A DNA stretch of 64,000 bases, from assembly GCA_022496805.1 (NCBI GenBank), contig CM040086.1, forward strand, positions 1,118,501 to 1,182,500, written 5' to 3'. Below, one piece after another: positions 21,691-37,700 of this stretch. The translations under genes were made by a program, and so were the position numbers. Within the stretch, counting starts at the first letter, position 1, and every line of letters begins with the position of its first letter. The notes below the pieces were generated by a model. That model saw nothing but the letters and a program-made list of their open reading frames with translations, did no database searches and was not told the DNA's origin. This DNA is from Pohlia nutans (Eukaryota > Streptophyta > Bryopsida > Bryales > Mniaceae).

Positions 21691-24140
21691 TTGACGCACT
21701 CTCTAGTAGTGAATCAACAGGAACTTGTTGGTTCCAAGAGGAAAATCAACAGGAACTTGTTGGTTCCAACAGAAATCAACAGGAACTTGTTGGTTCTGTG
21801 CAGATGACTACGTTAAACTCATTCTCTGTTGGTTTCAACAGATGTGTGTTGGTTTTGTCTTGGTTTTTACGCACTCTCTAGTAGTGTAGAACTTGAACTG
21901 TTGTGCCTTAGTGTGCCCTACGAGTGCTTCATCTCCTTCCAGAATACTGCCTTCGATGAATCCTTTGAAATCGGGCACTTCTTCGACAAGGTGTGGAATA
22001 GTGGGGATAGATTCCACATCCATGAAGGACTTCATGAGCAAAGGAATCGTAGGAAAGTTGTCCTTCCGCAACAACATGCTCCACCTTCCAAACAACGCAT
22101 CAATGTCGTCGTGGGTGTGACCCACCAGCATAAAAGTAACATAAACTTCACGAAATATTTTTTTTGCACTAAGGAGAGACCAAAAACAAAAAACATATCT
22201 ATTCTTGTTGTCCCCGGTAGCATTGTCCATGTGCACATGAAGAACGGGCGGCAAAGGAGTCGCTAGAGGAGAGGTTCCAGCGGTAGGACGCAACGATGGT
22301 TCACAAGTCTCTGCCCCCTTAAGCACAGCATCAAACAATGGAGATGACCTTGATCCCACAAACAATTCCCCAGATGCAAACTTCGGAGGCAACTCTAGAT
22401 CTCGCAACAACTTGGCCATTGAGCCGATAGTGTAATTGGAATCATGCGAGAATAGATCCAAGCCGTAATGCGCATAGCGCACATCGCCGTGGCCATGTGC
22501 AAGCATACCAGTAACGGAAACGGGCAACTTCACAAGGCCATCAATCTCTTTGCTCTTGTGGGAGAAAACCGGAGAAGCTGTTTTCGCGTGGTCCATCTTG
22601 TCATGCATGATCGTGAGACACTCGTGGGGGAAGTCTCTAGATCGGGTGCGGTTGGCGTAATAGAACTCTCGGTGCGCACGCGCAAGAGCCAGATGCTTGT
22701 CTAACCTCTTAGCCCACAACAATGCTTGCTGGGATCCAGCTATCGATCCCCTCCTAAGAGAATGGTATTTGTCGCACGTTGCGCACCGAGCGAAATTGTC
22801 ACCTGGTTTCTTTGCATCAAACTCACTGAAGGTGGATGTCCTGATCTTGCTCAAGTTTGAAGGCGAGACATCCTTCAACCCGAACGCTGCATTCACCCTG
22901 TTCAGTTCGGGAATGGTGTCTTTCCACTGAAAGGTTGCCGGCAGAATCATGGAAACGACCTTCTCCCCGGATTTAAGCGTCCTCGTGCGGTGGGGCATGT
23001 GGTCCGCGGATTTCTCTAGAATACATCGCAGTGTGGCGGTGGCTTGAACGGTGTGATTACGAGGCTTCCGGATTCCTGAATTTCCATGAGGATGTGCTTG
23101 CCGGCCCTGCACCGCGTAAGATTGATAACGGTAGAATGTTGCTTCGGAGACACCTACAATATGCATCCATGCTCGCACGCAAACATCAATACCTTCGATA
23201 GTCACAACCCTCCGGTTTTCTAAATCGCGGTGAATCTGCCTGTGGATGTCCATCTTCATGTGGAATCTGAACTGGAAAGAGGTGCCTTCATACATACGTT
23301 CGCGGAAGGCACGAATCTTATCCCTCGGAAAGGGTTGAACGCAATTCTTGCTGCAACAAACTTTGCTGGAGACGGAGTTGATAGAGTCTTGAGTGAGGAG
23401 TTGCTGCGATTTGATGGAAGTCTCCCGGGGCGGATTCCTCACTGTACTAGTATATCTCGACGACCTAGCGGAAGAGGACTGCGTGAGACTAGCTTGGTGA
23501 CGGTTGTAGTTGTCGCGAAGTTCATGATCATGGAGGCTTGCTCCATTGATATGGACAAGCCGAATCGGCCAAGCCCGCAACGAGTACCTCGACTCGCAGG
23601 GGATGTCAACCTCGGAGTGACTGCGGACTATGTGAATAGCAACGTGAGTGTCTCCAAGTGGTCCGTCCGCACCGAGAACAAGGTCTGAGCTGACACTATG
23701 ACAAGTTCCGTCCCCAACATGCAAGCCGTCCTCTTTAAACAAAGCTACACACTGAGTATTCCACTGACGTCGCGGAATGCCTTCACAGTCCGGAACCTCG
23801 ACGTCCACTGTGTGTTGGGCCCCAGCTTCATCGTTGGAAGAGTCGACTCCATGAATCAGCATCCGAGCAGGGTCCATGGCAGCAGTAGACGAAGTGAGGA
23901 TACCTGAACGATTGCATGCCCTAATGTTAGAATATAGTACAGCGGAGATGAGATTCCCATACGTAGGATTATTTTGGGGGGAGCTAAACCACAAGAGGAA
24001 ATCGGAGGATGTTCATATGGAACAAGGGGCATTCGAAAATTATAGTGTGGATAATCCTGGAGTCTCAAGCGTAACGCTATGGTCAGTCTGCAGATGCCGT
24101 TTAGATGGAATCGATCTCATTTGTCTTGATTATGTGGCAG

Positions 24141-25536
24141 TTTAGCTCTGCCCGACCTAAATTGTATCGATTAAGATATGCCGAGACATTGATTCCATGA
24201 TCACATCAATTTAGGTCGGACCGAGCTAACTTCATCTTAAGAATCTCCTCCACCATCCGCTCACATCATGTACGTACGCGAAAGGGTACCCCAGTTGAGG
24301 TCGCCACTAGATGAATTCAAATTGGAGGGTGAGAAATATGACAGAGTCTTAGGTTGCCAACAGAAGATCATCGGGCAGGGATGTTTAGGTCGTATCGACC
24401 TAAATTATGTAAACCATGTGGAATGAAATGCAGTGTCTCGAATGATGTAGACCATCTGCAATGGAATGTAAGCGGCCTCGCGATTTAGCTCGCCTCGAGC
24501 TAAATTAAGGAGAACAGACGGCATGGAATACAATATACAATTCTTACAGAAGGACGGGGCTTCATAGACATTAGATGCGATGGACCTCAATCTGTATTAC
24601 CTCATTACGTGACGATGCAGATCATCTCTACCCGAAATGAATAGACCAGAAGAGTCCAGGTGAGTACTCAAGTACTTGTGTACTTTAGGTTGAGTCAAGC
24701 TAAACAAGGTGGTGGATCAGAGCTACAGAAAACGGGTATAAGGAGGCAAGGCTGGTGCAGTTTAGGTCGAGTCGACCTAAACTAGAAGGTGGATCAGAGC
24801 TCCAGTACACGTCTTCGTGAAGTAAACGTTGGTGCAATTCAGGTCGTGTCGATTTAAGCTGGAAGGTTGATCAAAGATCCAGTACAAGAATTTAAGAATG
24901 TGACGTGGCTGCAAGTCAGGTCGAGTCGACCTAAACTGGAAGGTGTGTCTCGCTCCAGTACACGGCTTTGCGAAGGCAACGTTGGTTCAATTCAGGTCGA
25001 GTCGACCTAAACTGGAGGGTGTGTCTCGTTTCAGTACACGGCATTACGAAGGTAACGTTGGTTCAATTCAGGTCGAGTCGACCTAAACTGGAGGGTGTGT
25101 CTAGCTTCAGTACACGGCTTTACGAAGGTAACCTTGGTTCAATTCAGGTCGAGTCGACCTAAACTGGAGGGTGTGTCTAGCATCATTAGACGGCTTTACG
25201 GAGGTAACGTTGGTTCATTTCAGGTCGAGTCGACCTAAACTGGAGGGTGTGTCTCGCTTCAGTACACGGTTTTGCGAAGGTAACGTTGGTGAAATTCAGG
25301 TCGAGTCGACCTAAACTGGAGGGTGTGTCTCGCTTCAGTGCACGTCTTTGCGAATGTAATGTTGGTTCAATTCAGGTCGAGTCGACCTAAACTGGAAGGT
25401 GATTCTTAATCATGTACAAGGCTAGAAGACGGAAACGTTTGTGCATATTAGGTCGAGTCGAGCTAATTTGACTAGGGCAAGATGCTCCGTTCTCGAGGAC
25501 CTTGGAACATATTCAGGTCGAGTCGAGCTAATATGT
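24141..25536. repeat. Palindromic motif A array, including a 76-bp tandem repeat
   Basis: About 16 copies of the imperfect palindrome TTTAGGTCGA-NN-CGACCTAAA, with AGCTCG or TTCAG variants, upstream of the transposase-like gene. Between about 24740 and 25440 they occur in a regular 76-bp tandem repeat whose unit also carries GGAGGGTGTGTCTCGCTTCAGTACACGG. The core stays palindromic in nearly all units. The most likely role is a binding platform or promoter of element 1. Confidence 0.85.
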
Positions 25537-28500
25537 CCCGGAATTTACGGCGATAATATCGGAAAGCAACGGCATGGACAATCTGCATTTCGAATTGAAG
25601 CAACAGCAACTGAACTGTGGATTGCAAATGAAAGGTACGCAAAATACAATGGTGGGAAAGAAAGTGCTGTCCGAATGCTTTCTATAACATAACAGTATGA
25701 GCTGCAACTGAAAATGAACCCTATCTAAATCGTGCGCGCTAACCCTATAACTTGAAGTTCTGGATAGGTAGTTATCTCTTACCGGAATATGTCGCAAACA
25801 CAGCTCCTCTTGACACGATTCTACAGCCTCAACCCGCAACTACACGCAGTCTCCTCAAAGCTTAAGAACAAAAAATTCCTCCGTTCGGGCATGCGAAAGT
25901 ACAAGGACCGGAGGAGCATGAGCACGCAAACGGAGGAGTATACGAACGGAGGAGCATGAGCACGCAAAGAAACGAGAAAAGGAATATTTCAGTCGCACTT
26001 CAACATTTATAGACAATAGGGCGGGAACGATGTGGCGGGAAGAGAAAGGGAGAATTTTGAACCGTCGTTTCTCATCCACTTAAAAATCATATCGTCCACG
26101 AGGTTCGGTGGACTTTACAACTATGGAGGGAGAAAGCTTACTGAAAATATACGCGACAATAATAGATTTCTGTACAGTATTTGAATACTTCATTCAAATA
26201 ATTATAGATTCCATCCCTATGTAACAAGAACATTGGGAACGGAAAATTCTATAGTGAGACATTCCTCTAATTTAAATTGTAGATCATAATAATAATATCA
26301 TTCAAACTGCACTTTGTTGGATTTGTCGAAAGTACAAACGTAGTTGACAATAAAATAACCACCTCGGAGAGGTATCTTCCTCTAAATTTCAAGAGCGGTT
26401 TTAGGGTATTTAATCGAGGACTATGAAGTAATTTTGCATATTCTAGTATTTATAGTTCAGTTCTGGTATATTTTAAGAATATTCCTAGAATATTCTTTAA
26501 ATATTTTTAAAACACCCTATATTACTTCTATACATCTATTATTTTTATCTTAAATGAAAAAAGGACACCCAATATTTGTTCTCATATAGTTATGGAAATT
26601 CTCGACATTCACTTACTACCTCAAGGTAACCACTGAACATATTGGTAAACATCGTCAAAACTACTATTTATAACTAAGAGTAATTTTGACTTTTTATAGA
26701 AATGGAAGTTCACCATTTTCACTTTTAGATTCCATCCGTACGGTAGTATTTACTAAATCTATCAACGATATTTAATTATAAATTTTGAAAGTTAAATTAC
26801 ATAATTCAGTCTACATTTGATAATAACAAAATTATAATGACTAAGTTGAGTACGACTTCTTTAGAATAATTGTAAAGTAATTTTTTCAAAACATGCATTC
26901 AGTTGGTGACTTCTAATGATTGTCGTGTTTTAAAAAGCTACGACCTCTTTTTGGCAACTTTTGTATCGCACTAGTATCAATTGAACTCTAGCGTACTGAA
27001 GGACTTGAATTACAATACTGATCATTATATTCATTTGAGATAAAAATTTCTAAATTTGTAAAAGTAATATAGGGTGTGATAAAACGAATTTAGGAATTTT
27101 TTTGGAATTTTTTTGGAATATACGTAGAGTATACCCTAAACATACTACAGATAGTAGCATATTCCAATTGTTTCATAGCCCCCTATTAAATAACCTTTTT
27201 ACGGTTATACGTATCCAAAACTTACACTAACTAAGAGACTTCCCCGAGTGTATCTATGTATTTTTCACTGTAGTATTAAGCACGTAACTTATATAGTAAG
27301 GCAAAATGTACTCCACCTACAGGTCAGGGCGCATTCAAATATTATAGTGAGTGACGTTAATAAAATAATGGCAAATGTAATGTAATTGTCTTAATGAGGA
27401 GTGTTTTAAATATATAAAAGCAAGTAACGATATAGTTGGAAGTATTTCCGTTAAATTTAAGTTTAATGTGTTACTTTATTGTGTTAATATTTAGTTTAAA
27501 GGCATTATTCACGTTAATTATTAAATAATGAAATATATTGAATTGATATACGGAAAATTTAAATTCATGAATTATGTACGTGAATTATCAAATAATCGGA
27601 ACATTTTAATAAGGAACACTAGATTTATTTTGAGTGACAAAAATCTTGAAAAATCATAAAATATTATTAGAACTAAGTATGGGCGTTATAGACACCATGC
27701 TTGCAAATATACATTTCGTATCAAAGACAAGATCATGTCTACCACACATATATTAAAATGACTTACTTAGACATTTGCAAGTAATATGGCAAGTGTTTAC
27801 AGTCAATAGGTTATTTTTTACGTGCAAGTAATATGAAAAATTGCAAATTGATGTACTTGAGGGGGCCTCAACCCTAAATGTCAAGTGATTATGATCCTAA
27901 AGCATGATAAAAAGAAATGCACAAGTTGTAAATAATTTATAATACGCCGAAAGCATTAAATTACTCTACCCTAAACTCTAACTGATGTTTATTTGAATGA
28001 ATTATCAGATATTATGTTAAACTTCATCCGCTCATAACTTCTACGATTCACGTCCAAAGATTAAATAAAAAATCATTTTAATCTCATCTCCATGCAGTCC
28101 ACTTCATCAAACCCGAATCTTTTAAAGCATGACTACATTGTTAATATTTAATATTTCATGACTTTCGAATGATACAGTTGTATATCACCTAAATAATCTA
28201 AAAATTTCGTGAAAATTAAGACATTATTATTAGAATCACAAAGGTCTTAATTCAAGGTTTAGGATAAAATGATCCACAATCAGATTATAAAATGTTTAAC
28301 GTAATATTTTAAAGCAAGTGTCAATGAAATCATCATGATTTTACATTTAATACATTGATTCAACAACTATATTAGGATTCGAAATACTTTCATTTAAATA
28401 CATTATTTCACGCCATAGACCCTCTCAATTGCTTTTCCAATATATATGACACTCTTTCAAATGATGAAGGGTTAGTACGTGTATGTTACGGATGGATGAA

Positions 28501-29322
28501 TTATAAGAAATATTAAACTTCATCCGCTCATACCTGCTATGATTCATGTTTGAATTTAAAATACGAACTGAAGCCAATTATATTCATGTAATCTTCATGA
28601 TTGTACTGTGAATCTTTTTTAATTGAGATTTGTATGCGAGGTTACTATAGCTTCATGTGCGTGTGATTTCACCAATTTCAATGAAAGGGAAAGAATTTGT
28701 GGAAATATTATTCCTTATTTTGTGATTCAATGTTTCACCTATAATTATGAAGATTTTACAGACTCTAAAATAATTCTTCAATGAAAGAATAACTCATAAA
28801 ATCAAGCATCTAATTAAAAAAAATACAAAAATCACAACACCTACTAACAGTAGTACATTATAACCTGTCACATTCAAAAGATTTCATCCAGACAATCTGT
28901 TTTTATATAATTATATCTTAATATTCGTAATCAAATTAGTGAATAGTTTTTTATTATGTGTTTCTAAAATTTTAGAAAAATTATATGTGATAACAATGTT
29001 AGATTAAATCATAATTATGAATAAATAGAATCTAAAATTCAAAACGTATAATAAATAACTTTTATTTATACATCAAGTTTTGAATATTCATAGTAGTTGC
29101 ATTTTATAATACGTTGTTAGAAAACTACCCAAACCGGACATAGGTGAGGGCATGAAGGAGCTACAGAATTTGGAATTAAGATTGAAGTTACGATTGGTCC
29201 AAATTAAACCTTCTATTCAAAAATTAAACTCAATACAGCAACATAGACAATTGTGACTGGATGGATGAAAAATAAGGAATACTTCAGTAATCTACAAAAT
29301 TTACGTTGTAAAAAAGGTCTCT
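25537..29322. other. AT-rich spacer of element 1
   Basis: About 3.8 kb without a supportable gene. A short duplication (GGAGGAGCATGAGCACGCAAA) occurs twice near 25910-25970. There are no motif A copies and no coding frames. Confidence 0.45.
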
Positions 29323-29570
29323 ATAACCTCTAAACATACCACGTGAACCCTTTGAACATAAGTTGATTCTACTTAGCCTTAGAACCAGATATTAGTATGG
29401 CAAAGGTTTATATGTAAGCATACAATCTATCCAACAAATCAGACATATTTGTAGTCGGAGGCCTCTCCAATATTATCAACAAGTTCCCATCAGAAGTCAA
29501 AGATTTATTGTGATTGGACGATAATTTAATAAGCTTTCTAAGATGACTTGCATAAAGACAATCTCAACTT
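29323..29570 (+). repeat. MITE-like repeat R1, copy c
   Basis: Begins ATAACCTCTAAACATACCA and follows the order of the copy at 5582-5911 through AATCTATCCAACAAATCAGACAT and TCCAATATTATCAACAAG. It is diverged and lacks the right end. It lies inside the element 1 spacer. Confidence 0.55.
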
Positions 29571-29779
29571 GCATAAAGACAAAAGCGTGATAAAAAGAAA
29601 TCATGCACAACTCGAGAAGACAACAACCTCGGAACTATTCCGGCCCAAAGGCGCTTAACTTCAGGATTCTAATGGAATCTGCTGTAGTAGCCTTGGTATG
29701 ACCGCATCACGGCTGTCAGGGGAGTTCCAGATATTTTAACCGAGAGTCTGAGTCCCGGGAGTACGAGTCCCGTACAAAT

Positions 29780-32290
<2,511 letters not shown>

Positions 32291-33409
32291 AATTTACATA
32301 CACTTAGAAGCTCGAGGTTGGAGGGGCTGCGTTTACCCTGAACTTTGTAGTCTAGAATTACAGGGTTGCAAGCTGAGTCGTTTTGGAAAAGGAAGCACGC
32401 CTTGGATTGAGGGAGCAAGTCTGCAAAAGCACACGGAGCGCGACGTAAGAGGTAAAGAGATCCTAAACCCTAATCCCTAAAAACGCCTTGCTTATAGAAT
32501 GGGAGCAAGTTAGGGTATCAGATCGTGGCTGGACTTGAAGTTTGGTATTGTCTGAATTGCATTGTTTGCATTTGAGATTGCTTGCTTACAACATTTATGC
32601 AATTTAATTAGGGTTTTATAAGGAGACCAGAGCTTAATGTGTGTGCAGTCTTACCTAGTACTATCTTGTTTTCATTGTTTGTATTTCAACAACATCAGCA
32701 GTTTGTGGCTTAGAATGTGAGTAGTTGCTTGATTTCAAGCAGATGAAACATTTGTACTGATGTTTAATAATTTAGTACATGATAGCGTGGGTTTGCATTC
32801 TTACACTGAGGGATTTTTGTTTAATTCTGTGAACAAGTTTTTGGAGTGATCAAGCTGCTTATTGTCAATTGGGGATTTTTCTTTATTCATCTAGTAATGC
32901 TGTACAAATTCTATAGTTGTTTCTTCATGTTCATGGAGCTCGTGTTTTGGGTGGTGGTTCAAGTTGCTGCAGTGATTTGTTTGCTTGATTTTCATAACAA
33001 ACAAGAAACCAGTCTAATTACTTCGAATCGATGATTTTGGATTCATAAATTCAATATTGTTGATTGGCAAATTGAGAGCTTTTTTTGGATTCTATGGGTA
33101 GAAGTGCACAGAGTTATGGTGCATAATTTTTGATGCATGGCCGTTTCAAGTTGCTACAGCGAGTTGCGTGGTATTTAATTTCAGTTCACTAATGAAGAAA
33201 AGCTTGCAATTTTCAGATTGTTCAATTCATACATCGGAGTAGTTGTTTGTAACTATCATAATCATACTCCACGAGATAAGGTCAGTTCTCTACTCACTGT
33301 TTCATTCTTCTTTCATTTTCATTCTTCTGTACGCTCAGTGCTACTGTGTAAATGTTTGTTTACGGTGGTAGTTTTAGGTTTGTTTTCACCTGCATGTGAC
33401 AATAGGCAG
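32291..33409 (+). other. Non-coding stretch, possible leader exon
   Basis: No coding frame. About 32290-32452 is less AT-rich and is followed by a donor-like GAG/GTAAAGAG, so it could be a 5' untranslated exon of the accessory gene starting at 34748. This is a guess from composition and one splice-like site only. A TAAACCCTAATCCCTAAA telomere-like word lies at about 32464. Confidence 0.25.
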
Positions 33410-34725
33410 TTTAGCTCGATGTTAGTTTAGGTCGATGTCAGTTTAGCTCGACACAACGTAAATAGGCAACGAAACTCGCGCGATAAACGGTAATTCAGGT
33501 CGACCCGATCTAAACTTCACCAATACAAGTCACATCCGAGCTCGACTCTCCCTAAACAGCGGTCAATTCAGGTCGATACGACCTAAATTGCAGTCAATTC
33601 AGGTCGACACGACCTAAATTGCAAGAAATTCAGGTCGACACGACCTAAGTTGCAGTAATTTTAGGTACACACGACCAAAATTGCAGTCAATTCAGGTCGA
33701 CCCGACCTGAACTGCATAAAAAATTCATCTCGACACGACATAAATTGCTGTCGATTCCGATCTAATCTCAGAACTACACGTTATAGTACACCAAGTCTAG
33801 GCTGAAACATGTAGAACATGAACATGTACCATGTGTGAATTCAGGTCGAATAGACCTAATTTATGCTATAAAGCAATACGGATCGGTCTGATCTACCTAA
33901 GATTCAGCTCGACTCGACCTAAATCACACAAATAACCTACCCAAATATTGAACAACTTCAGACTGGGACGACCTACTTAAAGGTCGGGATACCCTAGAAT
34001 ACCAAATTTTGTAATCAATTCACATAAATCAAAACACAAAATAGTAAAAACCCTCTCCCCCTCCAGCACTTTAGGTCGAATCGACCTAAATAAAGAACTA
34101 TCGGTCTTCGTTTACGAAGAACATGTTTACCCTAAACCCTAAGCCCTAAACCCTAAACATGTATCACGTCTGAATTCAGGTCGAATCGACCTAATTTACC
34201 CTAGCAATCAGTACGATTTGACAAGATAGCTACCGAAGATGCGCAGATTCAGATCGAGGCAGCCTTTACGGCCATGAATGGCCTTCAATGATCGAATGAT
34301 ATCGTGTATAGTAAACAAGAAATAACGCATAAGATGTGAACATTCAGGTTGACCCGACCTAAATTGCTCGCTAAGTAGGGCAATTCAGGTCGGGTCGACC
34401 TGAATGTTCACATCTTCTGTGTTTCTTCATGTGATTCCAAATATCCGTATTGCCTTAATACACATAGTCCTTACCTATATTTCCTCTTTAGGTTGGGTCG
34501 ACCTAAAGAGTATATCATTCACGACTCAATGCTTCATACATATGAAGCGTACTACATCCTTCAAGATTAAGAGCCCCGTCTAATTTTCAGGTCGATCCGA
34601 TCTAATTTAAAGTGAACCCCTAGATGCTCGCAACTGACAAGTCTGCAGTACGAATCTCTATATAGGCATGTTGATATGTGTGTTGATATGTCTGTTGCAT
34701 TTTAGCTCGCACCGACCTGAACATC
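33410..34725 (+). promoter_or_regulatory. Motif A palindrome cluster upstream of the accessory gene
   Basis: About 19 copies of the AGGTCGA-NN-CGACCT palindrome and variants between 33411 and 34720, often 30-40 bp apart (for example near 33559, 33599, 33628, 33693, 34174, 34384 and 34488). Flanking bases are usually AATTT/CAATTC. A telomere-like CCCTAAACCCTAAGCCCTAA stretch lies at about 34130-34157. The last copy is about 30 bp before the ATG at 34748. I infer promoter or operator sites for an element-encoded DNA-binding protein. Confidence 0.7.
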
Positions 34726-34747
34726 GTCTGTCCTCGTTGTGAACAGA

Positions 34748-37700
34748 ATGGCAACAGAGAGGAAGACACCCAGGGAACAGCAAAGTGCACCCGTCAACCT
34801 CTACTACAAGAAAGTTGCACATCCACAGAGCACGGATGATGCAGAAGGCGACGACCTCGCGAACTTCGGGGAGTTCTGGGAAATGCAGGAACAAAATCAT
34901 GTGCAGTTCTGGAGTCTGAACATGATACCAATGACTCGTGATTGCTGCTTGATCACGAAGAACACCAATACACCGACCTACCTCCCACTCTCATTACACG
35001 AGAAGGTGAAAGACATCAGCAACGGTGACGGCTCCAAAATCATGTTGCACTGCGTGACAACGAGAACTGAATGGGAAAAGAAGCATCAGTACAACTTCAC
35101 GTTGATTCTCGACTCAGCTGTCATTCCATTCAATATCAGCCCCTTGATAGCCTCTCTCAAACATACAGAATTCAGAGGAATGATGAAGGAGCTGGAGAAT
35201 AAATTTGACAGCCAATACTTCATGTCTACCAGCGGTCAGCCTCTGCGTGGGGCCCAACTGTGCTCGAAAATCCGGAAGGTGATCCAGAACTTCGAAACCT
35301 TCAAGGCCAAGATGGACATGCAGACTCTATCGAGGACACCAATAAGTGTCCCTCAATAACCGCAGCCAGGGAGGTAGTGCGGGATCTACATTCACAGACT
35401 CGCCAAGACCCCAACAGAGCCGTGGCAAGCGCAAGCCCAACACGCCTCTTACCCCTACACCACCAACCAAAAGCCATCTCGGCTCCACGTCGAAGAAGAG
35501 GAAAACTGTGGACAAGAGGGCTCCCGAAGATGTCAACGACGTTAGCTTGGCATCTGCTGTGACCGACTTGTCAGAGCCCGTGCAGGGAAACAAGAAACCA
35601 GACTTTGCTCGGTCGACCAAGGCGTACAAGACGTTCTGGTCGTCCTGCACTGACGCCTTTGTCTGGGGAATCGAACATAAGAAATCGATCCCAATCGAGC
35701 AACTAGTCGATGCGCCTCCTGACATGAACACCAAGTCGTACAAGCCGGGTCTTGCAGAGAAGATCATGGGCTTCCTTCTCAGCATGCCCGATAGAAGCAC
35801 AAAGCAGACTCTGTGCGTCATGCCTTGCGACCTAGACGAGAAGCCCACTAGCTGGGACTCCATCAAAGATGGAAAGTTTTGGCTGATCAACGGGCAGCAC
35901 AGTGTCAAAGCAAGTTTCATGATGCACGAACAAAGGATGGATCCCAAAGACATCAAAGAGTTCGCGCAATGGAACTGCTTCATCGTTTGGACGAAGAACA
36001 ACGAAAAACTTCGTCAAATATCCGCGTACTACAACCGGGTCAACCACTTCGGCGCCATCAAGCCGTCCTGGGCGACTAACATCTTGGGAGCGCGGCAGGT
36101 CTGGATTAAACTCAATCGTCCCAAGAACCCGAAGGAGTTAGTCCAGGTGGGAACAAGTAGTCAGGCGTCGCGAACAAAGGAGGCCGCGATCAACAAAAAA
36201 AAATTCAACGTAATGTTCAGCTCGACTCGACCTGAATAGCTTTCGATAGTACTCCAAAGTCCTAGTTCGTCCCTACAGAGTAGATCCGTGGCACCAGCGA
36301 GTTAGGTCGAGTCGACCTAAAATGCTCATGTTGTCGTGATCTTTTCTACTGATTGTCCTTGTAACCCGTGCGCTCCCCAGTCTGTGTTGATTTAGGTCGA
36401 CTCGACCTAAATGACTCTATAATAGCTAACAGTGTATGTGCCCTTGCAGGAGTTTCAAGCAGCTATGAAGCTGCGGTTCTTGATGCTCGACGTGGCGCAG
36501 GCGCAGAAGGACGCCAAGAAAAGTAATGCGTCCGAACTGCTCGACATCCACAATGAGTTGAAGTTGATCAATGCGCTGGACGACGTGTTCGACCTCTGGA
36601 GCGAAGTGATCTCAAGAGCGGGTGCCGGAGAGCTCCATGACCCAGACACTGATTTGCCGTTCAAGGAGAAGCCTAACTGGAATCCAGAGAGTGGAAATCT
36701 GACGCGCGAGTTCTTCAAATGGCTGGGAAACCTAACCTATGAGGACCTCACCAAACTTGCGCGGCATATCCTGAACCACGGGAACCCAAAATGGACCCGG
36801 GGATACCCGAAGGTCACGATTAAGGCAATATCCACTGTTCAGGACAGGTGCTACTCGACAAAGGAATGGGTGGAGAGAAGGAAGCGGAAGCACCTTGTCA
36901 AGAAGGAATTGCACAACATCAATCGTGATCTGGGATTCTTCAATCCGGCGGGGGAACTGGTTCCGGAGAAGTGGAGGCAGTTCAAGGAGGAATACCACGT
37001 CACGAGGGCGACAATGAATGTACTCCTTGAGCGACCGGGCGAGGTATATTTCAGGGAGGCAAAGCAGGTCAGAAGCAAGAACAAGAAGACCGCAGAAATC
37101 TCCCCGTACGCATACGAGTTCTTTAAAGTCTTCCTGGAGAAGAGGAAGAAATTCGAGAAGCCCGCCGGCAACGCTCACTTCCGGCCATACGACCCGCAGT
37201 TAAACGAGCACGCCGACTGGCCCGAGGGCGCCTGGTCAAATGTCACGTTTTTGGACATGAAGCTGGGGGTCATCGACTTCAGAGTCCTCCCCGGGGTGGG
37301 TGACAAGGAAAAGTCAAGTACGGATATGCCGTACTTTCACGAGTTCATGTCTTCTCTAAAAGAAAGACGTGAACCAGAATTCGATGAAGTACCTGCGTGG
37401 CTGTTCATCTGCGCCGATATGATAGAGCAGAACCAGGTAGTTCATTTCGCTGAGCACGACGACCAACTCCGCAGATACAAGATGGAGTATGCGGACTACC
37501 ATCCAGCGAGGAATGAGCGACTGGGAGACTATCCGGCGAACCATAAGAAGGCGCGGGCGAAAGTGCACCTGGTCTTCTTGCAAAGGGCCGACATTCCTAC
37601 GGTGTCGATCCCCCCCGACTTCTACGCTCCGGAGACCACGGTATACACAAAGCCCCGGGCGTACGATGAGCTGTTGTACCGCGTGTACAACGCAGAACTC

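Larger units (their letters stand above)
20633..21886. mobile_element. Non-autonomous CACTA (En/Spm) element
   Basis: Termini are CACTACTAGAGA at the left and its complement TCTCTAGTAGTG at the right, with TAG duplicated outside (20630-20632 and 21887-21889). Subterminal AATCAACAG/CTGTTGATT words recur near both ends, as in CACTA elements. There is no transposase frame. It splits the element 1 transposase-like gene exactly: removing the element plus one TAG restores a reading that aligns with the uninterrupted relative at about 63315. Confidence 0.92.
19780..23877 (-). pseudogene. Transposase-like gene of element 1 (DUF7869-like), interrupted
   Basis: Starts at the ATG at 23877 (MDPARMLIHG). 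The first 660 or so residues are open, then a CACTA element of 1254 bp is inserted; its length plus the 3-bp duplication keeps the frame. The rest runs to TAA at 19780, with in-frame stops at 20245 and 19984. Order of motifs: CCSKNC cysteine cluster (174-179); helix-rich RVWMHIVGVSEATFYRY-type segment (about 235-251); CATC (365-368); HDKMDH (425-430); HMDNATGDNKNR (549-560); and VGHTHDDIDALFGRWS (585-600). The last three supply conserved Asp residues in an RNase H-like order, so I infer a DDD/E transposase. It resembles large uncharacterised proteins carrying a DUF7869-type region in plants and invertebrates. A diverged relative lies at 61152-64000. Confidence 0.7.

Noticed and set aside
24740..25440. 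Regular array resembling a CRISPR
   Set aside because: The linkers are repeated too, the genome is eukaryotic and no Cas genes exist; it is a 76-bp tandem repeat.
34130..34157. Telomere
   Set aside because: Only three or four degenerate CCCTAAA units; an interstitial telomere-like motif, as at 238-262 and 49616-49640.
36147..36239. End of the frame reading FNVMFSSTRPE as protein C-terminus
   Set aside because: A good donor precedes it, the following palindrome is an intronic motif A copy, and the matching exon of the relative ends at the same residue.
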